Assembly (NCBI GenBank): GCA_021234535.1
Contig: CM037846.1
Coordinates: 11,796,705 to 11,860,704 of the forward strand
Source of the DNA: Stichopus chloronotus
Lineage: Eukaryota > Echinodermata > Holothuroidea > Aspidochirotida > Stichopodidae
Length of the DNA: 64,000 bases
Direction: 5' to 3'
Shown: piece after piece, positions 23,701 through 37,500 of the stretch
How the letters are laid out: each line of letters starts with the position of its first letter
How positions within the stretch are numbered: the first letter of the stretch is position 1
Translations under genes and position numbers: made by a program
Notes under the pieces: model-generated
What the model was told of the DNA's origin: nothing
The model's input: the letters and a program-made list of their open reading frames with translations, nothing else
Databases searched by the model: none

Positions 23701-26700
23701 CTCAAGTGTCTCTCTATCGGTGAAAACCATGCATGATCTGTTTGGAAACTATGAATTTTGAACAATTTTGATGTCACATTGTCAGTGCAATGCATTATGG
23801 GAACTCTTTGCTGTGGTACCAGACAAAACACCCTTTGTTTTTCTGCATAGCTTTGACTGTGCTACAAAAAAAATGTTACTGTACCTTGAGAGTTGTGAGC
23901 TTTAGTTTTCAGAACATTTGAAAGCGCAATGGATGTTAAAAAAACCCAAATATTCAAATTTTCCACTTGTGGAAAATTTTAATGTTAAATACCCCATTTA
24001 ATGTCTAAGACCCACACAAACTTCTTTGCAGTAACGCGTAGCTGGTGTCACTTGACGTTTGTATCCACCATGAGATAACTGAAAACCTCGCTTAAACGGA
24101 CTCGTCTGTTTTCAAACATCAAGCTCCTGAGTTATGAACAAGATGCCGGTTAGAGGTTTGAAGTGCTTGTAGCAAATGAATAGAAGTTCTTCCATGTTAG
24201 AGATCTCCCTACGTTGTCACTGGAATATTACATGAAGTTGCAAGTGGCCGACAATTTTCAGAATCCTGCAGTTAATATCTTTTTCAAAACTGACTGGTGC
24301 TAAAGAGTGTAAAGTAAGAATATCCATGACAATTCCAACCAACAGGAAAGAGACTGTTGTACATTGAGGATGTAATGCTAGATCATGCAAGGTTCTGAGA
24401 CAAATCTCTCTTTTACAGAGTCTAGCCATATGTTGTGCATGAAATAGTGAACTAAATTTTTGGTTTTAGCTCATGCACCAGGTAGCTGGTGTGGGCTATT
24501 GTGATGGTGTGGCGTCACTCTAATGTAATATAATCTATCTGTTCACAATTGTTCAAAAGCTTCTCCTCCATCATGCTTTCATTCATTTGCATGAAATTTG
24601 GACGCAATGTTCCACAGGTGGTGGACCATTTGGGGTGTTCAAAACTTTTTGGTCCGCGGTTCCATGTGAGTCCTATGGCCCATTTTATGAAATTCTGCAA
24701 AATGTCCCTCCTCCTACAGATTCTCTTGTACAATGTTGATGGTTTGCGTAATGATACTCTGTTAGTGGGTGTACATGACTTTCTGGTCCAGGGTTCTATG
24801 TGGGCCCTACAGCCCATTTAACGAAATCTTGCAAACGTTTTCTCCCCCTACTTTAAAAGTGCCCTTCTAATGTCAAAGAATATCATGCCATAAACATCCC
24901 TATCATGCATGAGTAATAATTGAGTAATCAGATTGTTTCTCTACCTGAAACTCAGTGTAGTCTAGGCACATGTAGGTCTAGACATCAAAGGGGCACTTTG
25001 GGTTACTCAGTTAGTCGTTTCAAACCTGTCAACCCTGTGTCAAGTTTCCTATAAGGGCTTTATTGACGGATCAATTGTCAAACTAATATTGCCCTCATGT
25101 GACACATGCAAATGAACACTAATAAGCTAACTAGTAGTTGATGATTTAAATTGATTTCGGAAAATTTGCAACCATTTTTCCACATTGGTACTAATATATA
25201 TGCCCACAGCTGTACAAATCACGTAGAAAATGTGAAAAAAAAATGACAGGTTCATGATTGTTGGATGTCAAATTGAACAGTGATGCGATTATAAGCATTG
25301 TAATTTGGTAGAGCCCATCGACAAAGATATAGATTTATTGACAAAGATTGAACGTCTGCACTATTGGTGCTCTCGTGTATGATATTCTGCGAATTATTTG
25401 GTCCTACAGATTCTCTTTTACGTGCAATGTTGATGATTCAATATAATGATACATTTGGTGGTTCCTATGATTGTGATACACTGATATGTAAATGGTACCT
25501 CCAAGGTGTTCAGGTTTGAGCCTTTGCACCATTGGTGCTCTAGTTGTGAAGTGTAATTCAATTTTTAGTACTTGTATTTAAACCAAACTTCTTTTTTTTT
25601 ATCCTGCACTCAGAAGCAATGGCAATAACAACTCAACCTGTGCCTTCCATACTGCTTCTTCAACTAATCTGAGGAAAGCAGACCAGAATTACGAGGTTGC
25701 CGACAACATATGCGAGGCTCTCTCCAACCCATGGAGTCTGCGATGTTGGAAACGTCAACTTTGGACATTTGAGCAAAAGGGGGTCACAAAAAATTGTAGT
25801 GAGTCACATTTGTTTGCATTTGATTTACTGACAGCCATGACGGTTCTTTGTCATGAAATGGTTGCTTTGTTACTGATTCAGTGGGAGTAGTATTTGCACT
25901 GAACATGACATTTGGAGCCAGCCAGGCACCTTACATCCATTGTCTTTCATGTACCTGTAGATGTAACTTATGTTAGGCTTCAAGTTAATTGTGACGCCGG
26001 CAACCCCGACGCCGGCCATCCACAGAGAAATGACTTTCACCTCTAAAACCTTGAATGTTAAAGGCCTTGTTGGACTTGATTGTCTTGGTGACGCTTTACT
26101 TCTTTTATGTCATTCTAGATAAATATTTCAGCAGGAAAGTGTTCTTCACAAGCTCCTGTTCACTTTAACAGTATGTTCATTTAAAAATTTGTTTGATCCT
26201 CCCCAACAGAGTTCACTTTACCTGCATTCAATAACAGCCAAGAACTCAAAGAAATGTTTTGATAGCAGTCTACATGCATTATTTTCTTCTGTGTGCATGG
26301 TAGTATTTGTATCTCTTCTTTCAATTTTTGTCTGTCTACATTTTGTTTAAAGAATATATTCTTCTTGAGAACCTTGCTAGCAAATTCAAACATCCCTCCA
26401 TCTTGGATCTGAAGATCGGGACCCGTGGGTATGGAGATGACGTCAGTGAGGAGAAACGGCAAGCTCACATGGCTAAAGCCCGGCATTCCACGGCGGGGTC
26501 TTTGGGCGTCCGAATAGGGGGCATGCAGGCAAGTTTTCTGGTGATATGGTTTGATTGTGTTACTAGCTTACCTGTGTCAGAACAACAGGTGCACTCTCAT
26601 TACCCATGCATGGAGTTCCAGTCACAATTTAAGCCCCCTGTACATTTTGTCCATCCCATATTGATATGAAACACACTGCAGGTTGTTCTTGCAGTTTTTT

Positions 26701-28501
26701 GCTCAGTGAATGACAAAGGAGAAGACTCCTCACAAGTTGTATCAACTCTTGGTGTTATTCAGAACAGCTTAGATGACAAAATTGCCAAAATTATCCCTTG
26801 ATCCAAACTAACCTGAAAATGGTTTACTTCGCTATATCTGTCCGCAAGTAGTACACAGTATGTTTTCTACAGTCCTTAACTATCCTTTATTTGCAGATTA
26901 GCCTTTTGAGTGGTTGGGGTGGTGTCATATGACCATTTGTTAGTTTTCAATAACAGGCACTTTATCTCATTAGAATGCAAAATCACTAACAACACACCTC
27001 TGTACTATCTAAAATCACTGGCATCACACTGGCAATAGCTGGTTGCTAGGCAACACCAGTCTTAGAACCAGTTTTCAACCATGCAGGGTCCACAGATGGG
27101 ATAAGATGAAGGACCTTGGTGACAAATTGACAGTATATTTTAGCCTGCCGAGACTTGGCCTTCACATAAAGAATCATGGCAAATAAACCGACCAGACTCT
27201 AGAGTTGGTAAAATGAAGGGAATGCTGAAATTACCTAGTCCTTTATTTTTACCAACTTTAGGGTCTCAACAGTCTGTCTACCAATAAAAATTCAGCCTGA
27301 TGCAATTCATTCCTTATTTTCGTGCTCTTTTGTCCTAAACATTGTGTATCCATCACTTTTGTTCTTTTTCTTTGTTTCCTTCTCATTTGTGTGTTACCCT
27401 TCTCATCTTGACTGTGATCAAAAAAAAAAAAAAAACGATGGTTGAAGCTCTGCTTATAATTAGTTTTTACTAGTTAATCACTGCTTTAATTAGTTTAGAA
27501 GAGGCTATCCCACTCAATTTACCCACCTGTAGTAAGTCAGTTAAGTGTTATTGAGCAATTTGCGTTGATGTATGGCAAATATCGGCCATAGTTTGCCACC
27601 TAGAGGCAACCCTCAGAAATCCTAGTGCTAGTGCTATTTTCAATGTGCTCAATAACTATCAGACTTCACACTCAACTTCCATCGGCAAATGAGCCAGTAT
27701 GATATAATGAGTTCATGGGTTAATGAGCAGCATGAATGATTCATTAGGTAGATGAATATTCAGGAGTCTAACAACAAATGGTAACCAGATTAATTTGCTG
27801 TGTCTTTCCCATCCTCTCAGGTGTATCAGGTGGACAAGGACAGCTACCGGCGGCTGACCAAGCACTACGGGAAGTCCATCGCTGATTACAACACCTTGCT
27901 GTTTACAATTCAGGAATTCTTTCACGACGGTAATAGTATACGTAAAAGTATTCTATCCAAATTCATTCAGAGCTTGAAGACTTTAATAAGTGTAATCAAA
28001 TCTGAGGAAGGTTGCAGGTTCTTTGGGTGCTCGCTTCTTATTTTGTACGAAGGTGAACTCTCACATCAGCCAAAAGTCCCACCCCAAGGTGAAAAATGTC
28101 CTGGCATAGGGAACCCTCACCCCCCATCTCCTGTGCCTTCATCCAATCACCAGCTCCTTGCCTGCAGCAAGAGATCCCAACGTATGAGGAGTGAGAACTC
28201 CTGCAGAGAAGGGAAGAAGGTAGAAGATTCAAATCAGAACTTTCCACAGAAAAGGCCGAGGCTGAACTATAGTTCCATTCCAAAATCAGTCGATGAATTG
28301 GAAGTGCCATTAGCTTGCAGTACTTTTAACGCCACAAGTCCTTCATCCGTCACCGACGTGGTCCTCAAAGTCATAGACTTCCCCCATGTCGTGTACCAAA
28401 ATGAGCTCACCTCCACTAGTTACGAGGGGCCCGACAAGGACTTCCTCTTTGGGCTGAATAATTTGCTAGAAATTTTAGAGAAAATTCTTGTTAATGTATG
28501 A
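20781..28501 (+). CDS. IP6K: Inositol hexakisphosphate kinase (IP6K), six coding exons, complete
   Basis: The family phosphorylates InsP6 to the pyrophosphate 5-InsP7 in cytosol and nucleus. The coding exons I deduce are 20781-20916, 20995-21219, 22820-23003, 25614-25798, 26353-26528 and 27821-28501; all phases agree, giving 528 residues (human IP6Ks are about 410-440). Visible motifs are HQVGGH (77-82), VCKPL (93-97), NPWSLRC (220-226), the inositol-polyphosphate-kinase signature PSILDLKIG (258-266), GMQVYQ across the last junction, and VIDFPH followed by GPD and GLNNLLEIL near the C-terminus. The ATG at 20781 has an in-frame TGA just upstream inside the same exon; an alternative start is the ATG at 21012. 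A tempting donor at 20820 would break the frame. Exon 4 must use the donor at 25799, because using 25796 creates a stop. Oddities are a GC donor after 26528 and CSLL (372-375) where SSLL is usual. A linker after the SLL region holds a basic KRPRL cluster, possibly nuclear targeting. Confidence 0.95.
22190..22262. repeat. Short minisatellite, about 18-bp unit
   Basis: There are four imperfect copies of AACAACRTTATGAAATG-like sequence in tandem inside IP6K intron 2. Confidence 0.6.
22221..22643 (-). pseudogene. Degenerate protein-coding relic in IP6K intron 2, antisense, transposon-like
   Basis: One frame reads protein-like for about 72 codons (22643-22428), hits a TAA at 22425-22427, then stays open for about 68 more (22424-22221). 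The second half contains KWQDSFVLVAGEFHWLHHIL. The pattern of a GEFH motif followed by a hydrophobic helix resembles a recurrent transposon-encoded protein in invertebrate genomes, but I recall this only as a pattern and cannot name the family. The last codons are low complexity because they fall in the GTTGTTCAT-type minisatellite at 22190-22262. A further protein-like stretch in the same orientation at about 21985-22080 (RQLWHKTDK) may belong to the same relic. It is not part of IP6K. Confidence 0.35.
24450..24850. repeat. Dispersed repeat with internal duplication in IP6K intron 3
   Basis: Two diverged copies of a block containing 'ggtccgcggttccatgtgag' / 'ggtccagggttctatgtggg' and 'cctacagattctcttgtaca' lie about 140-170 bp apart. 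A third fragment with the same CTACAGATTCTCTT core is at about 25380-25560. The 100-aa antisense ORF here is a by-product of the repeat. Confidence 0.45.
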
Positions 28502-31500
28502 TTTTTACATGTAAAAACAAATTAAGAATATTATGTCACTTATTTTATGGAGGCTGGGTGACTGAATCATTGTAGAAAATTACAGCCATTTCCATAAAAC
28601 ATAACAAAATTGATTATTGAAAGTAGTGCTGAGCATTAACATGTATTCCTGACTTAGCATTAATGAGATTAAGATGGCTTGAAAACCTTTCAATGTTGAT
28701 TTGAGTATTTTTCTTTTTCAGAGAAAGAGAGGCTTTTTGTTCTTGTGAAAGAGGGAGAGGGGGATTAGAAGCAGACTATGAAGGGTTGGGGGGTATGAGG
28801 AAGAGATCAGTTTGTACACTCATTCAATCGTTTAGTGATATTTGATCGTGTCGAAAATGATAACAAACAGTTCAGTCATCCAAATTTTAAGTAACCTTAA
28901 CCGCTTTCAAAACGTTCAGTGGGTTATGTAGGACTTAGGTTGGTGGCACCATCTTTTATTTCATCTTTATTTCATCAAGCAGGTCTTAGGGGATTGGCAC
29001 AGGCAGGTCTTGTGTGTGAAAAACGGAAACTTTTTTTACATATGATAAATATTCATAAAAATTCTAGAGAGATATTTAATCGCTATTTTTTTGTTGTTGC
29101 TGTAGTTCAAATGATGTTTAGAAAGTGGTAATTATCTAAATCCATGCACTTCAGGTATTCAAAAAGGTGTGTGCCCATTTGCCATGCAACTTTTATCGTC
29201 ACATTGTCAATTCAGTCGGGGAAAAGTGTGCATCTGTAGGACATGCCAAGTTTTCCAAAGACCACAGTGAAAAAATCAGCCGTAATTACTACTTTCAGAA
29301 TCTTAACAACAAGCTCTTTGAGTTACATTGTTCGCCTCTTACTTTCCAAAAGTGAAAATATTTCGACCCTAAAAATTTGATGGATTTGTCCTCATTACAT
29401 GCTTGCAAGTGAAAAAAGAAGGAATCATCTATACCCCTTTTGTCAAAGAAAGTGTGATTTTAAGAAGCGATTTTTTGTTTTCAATCTTTTCCATGTTTTA
29501 CAGTCATAGAGGCTATTACTTGAGTGGCTTATTTGGATGCATGCACATCTTTCGCAAATTTTGTTCTTTTTTTTTACTTTTTCTGTACAACTTTAATCTG
29601 ATACTTTCTATGAATTATCTTTTATACTTCAGACTGTTACTTTGTGTTATGTTCTTGTTTAGAAAAAAAAAAGAGGAACTAGAAGCTGTTTTGTCAGTTG
29701 GGGCTCTGAAATGCCTAAAAAAAAAAAAAAAAATTTCTCACACATACTTTGCTGAATAATTTACGTAGTGACATCTTTGAGAAAAGAGGGAACTTTTGAT
29801 ACAATCAGTGCAGAGAAATTATGAGGATTATACAATTCATAATGGAACAGTGGTTGAGTAATATTTCAAATCACTCCTTTTAAACACCTTTTCACAAAAA
29901 AAAAAAAAAAAAAATTCCAAGCACTTTCAAGGCCTTGAAAAATTCAAAGTACTATCATGGTCCTGTTCAAAGCCTGCTTGATGCAAAAGCCTTGTTTTGA
30001 TGTAACTACACACTAAAATATACTAATGCTGATCTTTTCACACGAGTGAGACATGTAAGTCCACAAGTGTGCAAAGAAGGAGGAAAATCTACATCCTCAC
30101 ATGGACATACTCACATGTGGTTGTTGTAATGACGGCTTCCCACATCGTGAAAAAAAAAAAGCGCACAACGCTTTCTTTGGAATGTAGGAAAAGGCTTGAT
30201 GTATATTGGGTATGAATAAATTGTGACAAAATTACTGCATACAGGGTCAAAGGAGGAACATTTCAAACTGTTGAAAGTTAATCCGCACATTGAGGATGCC
30301 CCAATTTGGTGGGTTTGACATGATACGTGTAATGTAGGAGGCATTGGTCCTTATCGTGAATGATTTATTTGGTTGCACTACCCCAATTGTGACAGAGATG
30401 CAATCTGTTACATTACAAGGCCTGCTGACGTTGTGTGCATAGACCACTATACTAAAGCAGCTTCTACACTTTGTTACATTGCTGCTCCTATCTGAAATAT
30501 GCGAAGTTGAGACAAGAAATTCTCAATACCATAGAAGTATCTTTAATGTTAATGAAAGCAAGTTTTCATCATTTACCTTGAACAGTTTGCAAAGGTATAC
30601 ATTGTCTCAGCAAATATGTGACAAACACAGGCAGACTGGTTGTGAGCTATTGAATCAGCCCCAGGTCTGGTTTGCTGCTCTTCAATCAAGTTCTGTGTTT
30701 TGAAGCTCTTCTTGGCCATCGGAAGATCTTCATGCGTTTGATTTATCAAGAGGCCGGAGATAAGTCCTATCTTACACAATTGATCAATGTTCTGTCCAGG
30801 ATAGCTGACACAGACCCATGGATTTAGGGTGACAAGTGTTTTCATGGGTAACCCGGGTACCTGGCTACCTGCACAGTATTTTACAACCTGGATCCTTCAG
30901 AAACTTTAGAAGCAACACAACCGCTGTATGAAAACACTGTGCCAGACTGCTGAATTTTGCCTACTTTACACAGCAAATAGTTCAAAAGGGTATTTCCTTC
31001 TTTTTCTGTGGGAAAGTCAGTGGTCCCATTGATGAGAAGGTTTAGATAGGCATATGTAGGACACTCAGTAAGATCACTGACATGGTATACTGGATATGCC
31101 CATGCCAATGATTAGAGCAACATTTTGGTCGGGTATCAGAAAAAAATCACCAGCTTCCAGTTTTTAGAAATCTGTGAAAAGACTTAAGGGTGACCCTTCT
31201 TCGAAGCGACTGCTCGGCTGTATGTACACGTGTCCATTGCAAGAATAAGGTTGTCGTAATGGCGACTGATTTTTGTGCGGTCACTTCCTGTGAGCGAGCA
31301 GATCACCCCGGTGCAAGGTCTGAATGGCGGCAGTGAATCAAGTGCGAAGTCTTGACCCGGAGTCCTTGATCAGATCTGGCTCTGATTAACTGCTCTTGTT
31401 CAAAAGAACAAATGTCAAAGCAGCCTGAGTTTGCACCCATTGATTGAAGAAAGTCTAACACTGATAGCCATTGTGCAGAAAGCAGGATGTGCCTGCTCGT

Positions 31501-34500
31501 TAATAGTAAACCTAGTGACCCGTAAAATGATGCTTATTGTTATTAAGATGAAGTTTAAATTTTCTCGAATGTGGTCGCCGTTTAATTTTTGAGTTAGTGA
31601 AATGATTCTTGGAGATTCATTTCACGTGACTCATTTCTCAAATTATGACCGTTTGTTCGACACTTTGCATGTTCTTTGTTTGCTTTTCTTCACCGGAATA
31701 AGGTCCTAAAAATCAATGACGTTTGCCAAAAACACACAGTGATTAGACGGTCGCACAAGTAAAATGCAGCCATGTACACAGTGGAAGATTTTATTGGGGA
31801 TTTTGCTCTTACCAGGTGTTGTTGCCCATGGCAACGTGTTTTTATCAGAATGCCGTCAACGTACAAAGAAAATACGGAATTGATATCTCATCTTAATGTA
31901 TTAGTTGCTGGTGGTATTGGTTAAAAACTCTGATTCGGAGGCTTTCTCATCATAAAAAACTTTGCCAAATGTAGTTGCCAAATGCTTTGGAGACATTCCT
32001 CCTAATCCAGCACTTTCACATGAGAGTGACTGCTTTCGAGACGTGGACAGACATCGAATGAACTCACTCACCAGCAAGATAGCATTTATAAACATTTTTT
32101 GTAACTCTTCTCCGTTCACATTTTTTCTGTCTTATGACCATCAAAGCGTCAAAACAATCATGAATTCAATCTCGTGGTGCCAGGCGTGCAGTATATTTAT
32201 CTGTAAAATATAATGACCCTCCTATTTCGACTCCCAGTTTCCATAAAAAGGAAACTTTCAGCCCATGATATTTTACCGAGGTGACTGGCAATTCGTGTGC
32301 TTTTCCAGTGCTGTCTGGGCATTGACACTCCATGTCGAATTGCTGTGCAGTTTTCTGAGTGATGCTGGCGAAGCGGTTTTAAAGTTGGTGGTTGTGGTAT
32401 AATAGCATGTGTGCAATGTGTCAATGGTTTTTGTCAAATCAGATTTGATTTGCTATTTTCCATACTTTTGAGAAATCAAGACAGTCAAAACTATCAAATA
32501 TATTCAATTTGTTTGTGCAGATTTTAAAAAAAAAAATGCAGAAAAATATTATAATTTTTGATGATCCCTTCATTTCACAAAGTGATCTTACTTTCCTTTT
32601 TTTTCAACTTCAGTTTTACACAGGTTGTACACAGAAATGTCCTTTATTCATTTCCAGAATTTTACAGTATTTTTTTTTTCTCCTCCTTTGTGTCTGTACT
32701 TTCTTAATATATTTTAAACTTCGAAGGTGAGGCTTTGTAGACTGAACTTTCCAGATGTCACAAATGAGAAAATGCCCTCTGGACATTACTCTCAGTTGGC
32801 TCCTTCTAATAGAAAAAGAAATATGTATCAGTAATCACAAACGTTTCAGTTTTAATTTGTGCAGTCTTTTTTGCAATTAAAAGCTTCCTGTCATTGACCC
32901 TAACCTTTAAACTGGCCAAAATTCAATCAAAGTTTTTTAAAAAAGGATTTCCCAAAGTCCTCAGTTATTTTGCTATGGGTCAGGTCGAGAGATTAAATGC
33001 CCAATGAAGCCAACCGTTCAAAGGAAAAAAATTGTGGACACAAAGTAAAATTGTGACTGCAGTTACAGACCTCTGATATTTAGGAAAGACAGGTTGTAAA
33101 GGCAGTCACTTTAATGTGATAATGTTAAATGTCACACTGTACTCCATGTCAACATGGGTTTGATTTAGGTTTTGAATTGTAACAATTGCTCTGTACTAAT
33201 TCGAGTGACCATCCTTTTTTGTGATTTCATGATTTCATGTGGAGTTGAAGCTTTTTTATGCTTTTCCTTCTTACGGGCCCTTGTAGTCAATTTTTCCTTC
33301 ATGCCCTTTCCTTGTTTTAGTTCTGCTTTCATGATAATGCCGTCCTAAGTCGTGACTCCAAACTTGACTATGCTTGGTGCAGTTGCTGTGGAATGCTTGT
33401 AGATTAGTGTCTCCACTGGGGTACCCCAATATCCAGGTACCTGGCTGGTTATGGCAGGACCCTTCTCTGAGATTGCTACCCAGAGTCAAAGTTAATTGGA
33501 ATACATTGTGCATATGACAATCTTTTCAATGTCATAACTGTACGTAAGATACGTGGTGTCATACTGACCCACGCAGAATATCGCACCACGACTTACAACG
33601 AACTCGTAGTCTAATGGAATTTCTATTTTTGGGTACTTGGGTACCCTACCTACTGTTAACTCAGGGTACCTAGGTCTCAATTTTGGATGCTGTTCAGACT
33701 CTGTCGTTAATACAGATGTTGCCTAAGTGTTGACATTCAGTTTGATAGAATGTTCATGCGGAGATGAGATTTGAGCGTCTCATCAAAGGTCAACGGCCCT
33801 GACGGTATGCAGTCTCCTCTGTGGTATGCCTGTCATAACATTTGAAAAGAAGTTCACCTTTTCAAAAGGTTGTACCAGCATTGTTATGAGGTGCTGAATT
33901 GCCAAAAAAAAAAAAAAGGGCTAAAAAAGTTTTCAGTATATGATGATCTCTTGACAGCCACTGGAGTCTTCCAACTGTCTTGACATGTGGCATTGATGAT
34001 GCTCTGGTACTAGTGATTTTTACACAAGAGGATCATGAAAGCATGGTTGGTAATACACATACACTCAACCAGGGTGGCTGTCGTGCCGTTTGGCACCAAT
34101 CTTTTCTCACCGGCACTGGCCCTTGCGGACTGTCGCAACGTCTGAAATTCGCTGGCTTCCAGACCGGCACTAAAGTGATCAATTTCAGAACAAGAAAAGT
34201 AAAGGTACCTGTAATGATCATGACTCACAGGAGGCAATGTATACTTTGACCATGGACTATTCCCACAAATGGTCATGTGGCTGATTTTGAGCATCAAATC
34301 CTGTCAACCATGACATGCATCGAATGCGCAGTACATGCAAGTTATGTAGGAATGTTTTATATAAATGAAAAAAAAAAAGTGGCAGAAAAACTGCGTGGAT
34401 TCCATGGCGGGTAGGGTGGGACGCATTCAACAGGTCAATCGATTAGCCGGCACTCAAATAAATTTGGCTGGTGAACACAATGCAATCAATTATGTTGAGA

Positions 34501-37500
34501 ACATATATTGTGTAAACAGAGACTTTGTAATCTGACTTTACTCAGAGGCTTATAATCACTTTTAGACTTTTCTTGTCCTTATTATTTCAATTATTTTATT
34601 TTATTTTTTCCCCTCTTTTTGCATTTTTTTTTTTCTGTTTCTCAAATTAAATACAAGTTCTATTATATCTTTTGATATATACCTCTGTGATTTTGTTTTT
34701 TAAGGGGTACCCCTCTTGTTATTTGTACAGGTGTATCCCACCAGATTAGTGATATCTTTATCATATCTGTCTGTAAGCTTATGGTGATGCATTGATGAAA
34801 CCTTAAAATTTATTCTGTGGTTTCCAAGGGCCATCATGCGTGGTGACTCCATAAAAAACCATTTGCACAATGGCCTGGTGAAAATTTCCATGAGAGGGTG
34901 GGCCACCCACTCCTTCTTGTGCCAACAGCCAAAAAGTGTTTGGAATGTAAAGGTAGTGTTTTTCATACTGAAGGTGCGGACCCAGTGACCGACGCGTGAA
35001 GCGTAGACTGTCACAAGTTAAAGTTTCAGTTAAAGTTTCTAAATTACTGTTAAATTGTAGAATTTAACAAGAGACTTTCTACAATTTTCTTTTCATTTTG
35101 AGCCATTGGAGAAACTTTTTTTTATTCCGAGTGACAGAAAGGGTGCAAAGTGAGAGCGTGTTAGTATCGTTTGCCTCAAGACATTACTGTCAAGAATGAC
35201 CTCAGTTGTGTGTAACTTTCAGCTTGCAGCAATGCAATACAAATCTCACACTTGCTGTAACCATGATCTCCATTCTGATTCAATACTGCTAAAGGATATT
35301 TGAATTTGTCCCTAAATTTTACGCATGATCGAGTCGTCCGGTGGCATTCAAGAGCGCTTTTTTCTGCATCCTAAGTCATCCACCTCATACTTGTCGATAA
35401 AAGGATGTGGAGGGTATCACAGTGTTCAAGGCGATTCTCCCTCCGGGTTAAAGCTGCCAGTGAATTGCCGACTGACTTCATCCCAGACACAGTTCCATCA
35501 ACGTGATTGATGTTGCACATTCGTCATATCACCGTCAGTTGCACTCCGCCCCCCTCCCCTGCCAGCCCTGCATTCTTTCGTCAGTGGCTGACTGCCAACA
35601 CGGTGATCCTTAAATCTGATCCAGTAAATGGAAGGTAAAGGATGAGGGAAGGAAAGAGACAAAAATATAGAAGGAACTGATGTGGTCTGATGTCACCATG
35701 TGAACTGTATCTTTGTTCAAAGGAACATTCCAGCCTTACGGTACATTAGCACCTTATAGTAGGTTATTAAATTGTCTGTGAGTTTTCACAGTCACTTTCA
35801 GCTACTAGTTGATCCTTAATTTTAATGTTTCCCCTTTTGGTTCCAGCTTTTGTCTTCTAACAAGAGGCTTTCAGGTATTACAGACTTCCTCCCATTGCTT
35901 CCGTTTACCTGTAGAGCAGCATGAGGATTAACCTTGGAACCTGATGTTGCTTTGCACCGTTTCCTAAGGTACTAAACACACCAACTGCAAACAGTCCCAA
36001 ATTTGTCTCATATAAGATATCTCTGTATTTGTGAGTCTCAGTTTGCGTTTTATGATTGATTCAAAACAACGTGAATATTTATATCACAAGAAAAATGTGC
36101 ATTGAGTGAAATAAGTGTAGTTCCTTTTGTTGGCATACATGGAATTTTTATCACATACAGTCTTGTACCCAGATATGAGTCGGAATCCAAGCAATAGTTC
36201 ATGGATATTGGTATTACGAGTGCAGCTCGTCGGTGCATGAGTGATCAACGTCCGTGGTGCTGGCAATATAAAGAATAGGCTTTATTTTGTACTCTGAGGT
36301 CAATAATGGGTGCCCTAGCTACTTCTTAGTTTATCTGTGTAATAATTTTTTAAGTCCCTGGGCGCTTTCTGGTCACTCAACTGTCGAACAACCTTTAAAC
36401 ATGTCTGGAAAAGTTTGTGTTGTACAGATTGTTGATTTTATTTGACCTGTGTCAGGACCCAACAATGGTCGATGATGTCACAATTGCGTTTACCTTATGC
36501 TTGTACCTCTGATAGTAAGCAGACTATCGTTTTGGGCTGTAGTATCCTTTCAATACCCTGCATTGCATGAAACATTGTTCCAAATTACAAGCCTCTAGTT
36601 CTACATTTTTCCATTTCTCTCCTTCATGTGCAGTTTTGTAATAAGGTTTTGTTTTTTTTCCAATTCCATGGCAGGGTTCAATCGATTTTCTTTGCACTTA
36701 CTGTTTCCTTTTTAGTTTGCCAGCCACTTACTTTTAAAAACTGCTTTCTAAAATGTTAAACTGACATGATACCATGGTGATGTGGCTGATATTGATTTAT
36801 CATATGGCTGCTTTTAACACACTTGCCAACTTATTTTTTTAAACTCTGATGTTATAATATTGCAATCATAAATGTAAGGAGTAGCTTACTTTTCTTGGTG
36901 AAGTTCTTTTTTTTTTTTAAAGTATATTTTTCTTTTCTACGAGAGGTTTACTTGTAACCTTTCTAAATGAACATACTTTTTTGGGGGAAATAATCATATG
37001 CATGCACTTGCAAGGGTTGGATGGTAACCATAGGATGAGGTGTACAAACTATCTACTGCAGACAATATTTATGCTTAAGGGGGCATGTCATAGTGCATTT
37101 GACTTGTTTGCACTAGCATGGTCATCTATACTGTGAGGTATATGAACTATATACTCAGTAGCACTAGCATGGTCTCCTTTTCGTTGTTGTTTTTTGGGTT
37201 TTTTTTGTATGTGATGAGGCATCTATACACTGCAATTGAAATAAAAGGGGAATTTCAAGCAAGGAACATGTCTTCTGGCTTATTTAAGCCATTTCATACC
37301 ATTTTCATTCATGTTCTGGACGTTTTGAAATGAACTTCTCATGGGCAACATGATATGTTCATACTTCCCTCCCAACAGAGGTTCTAACACTGGGCATGTA
37401 TACCGATGGTATGACCATTATGATGTCTCTCTTAGGCTTGTGATGTAGGCTTGACTCACTGGCATTGGCATGGTCCTCAGTACTACTCACCCTGACATTC

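Noticed and set aside
24515..24817. 100-codon - strand ORF in IP6K intron 3
   Set aside because: Its internal repetition mirrors the underlying DNA repeat, and no protein motif is visible.
27800..28501. The 233-codon ORF read as a free-standing gene from its own ATG
   Set aside because: It is the last IP6K exon; the true junction is at 27821 and the apparent Met lies in the intron.
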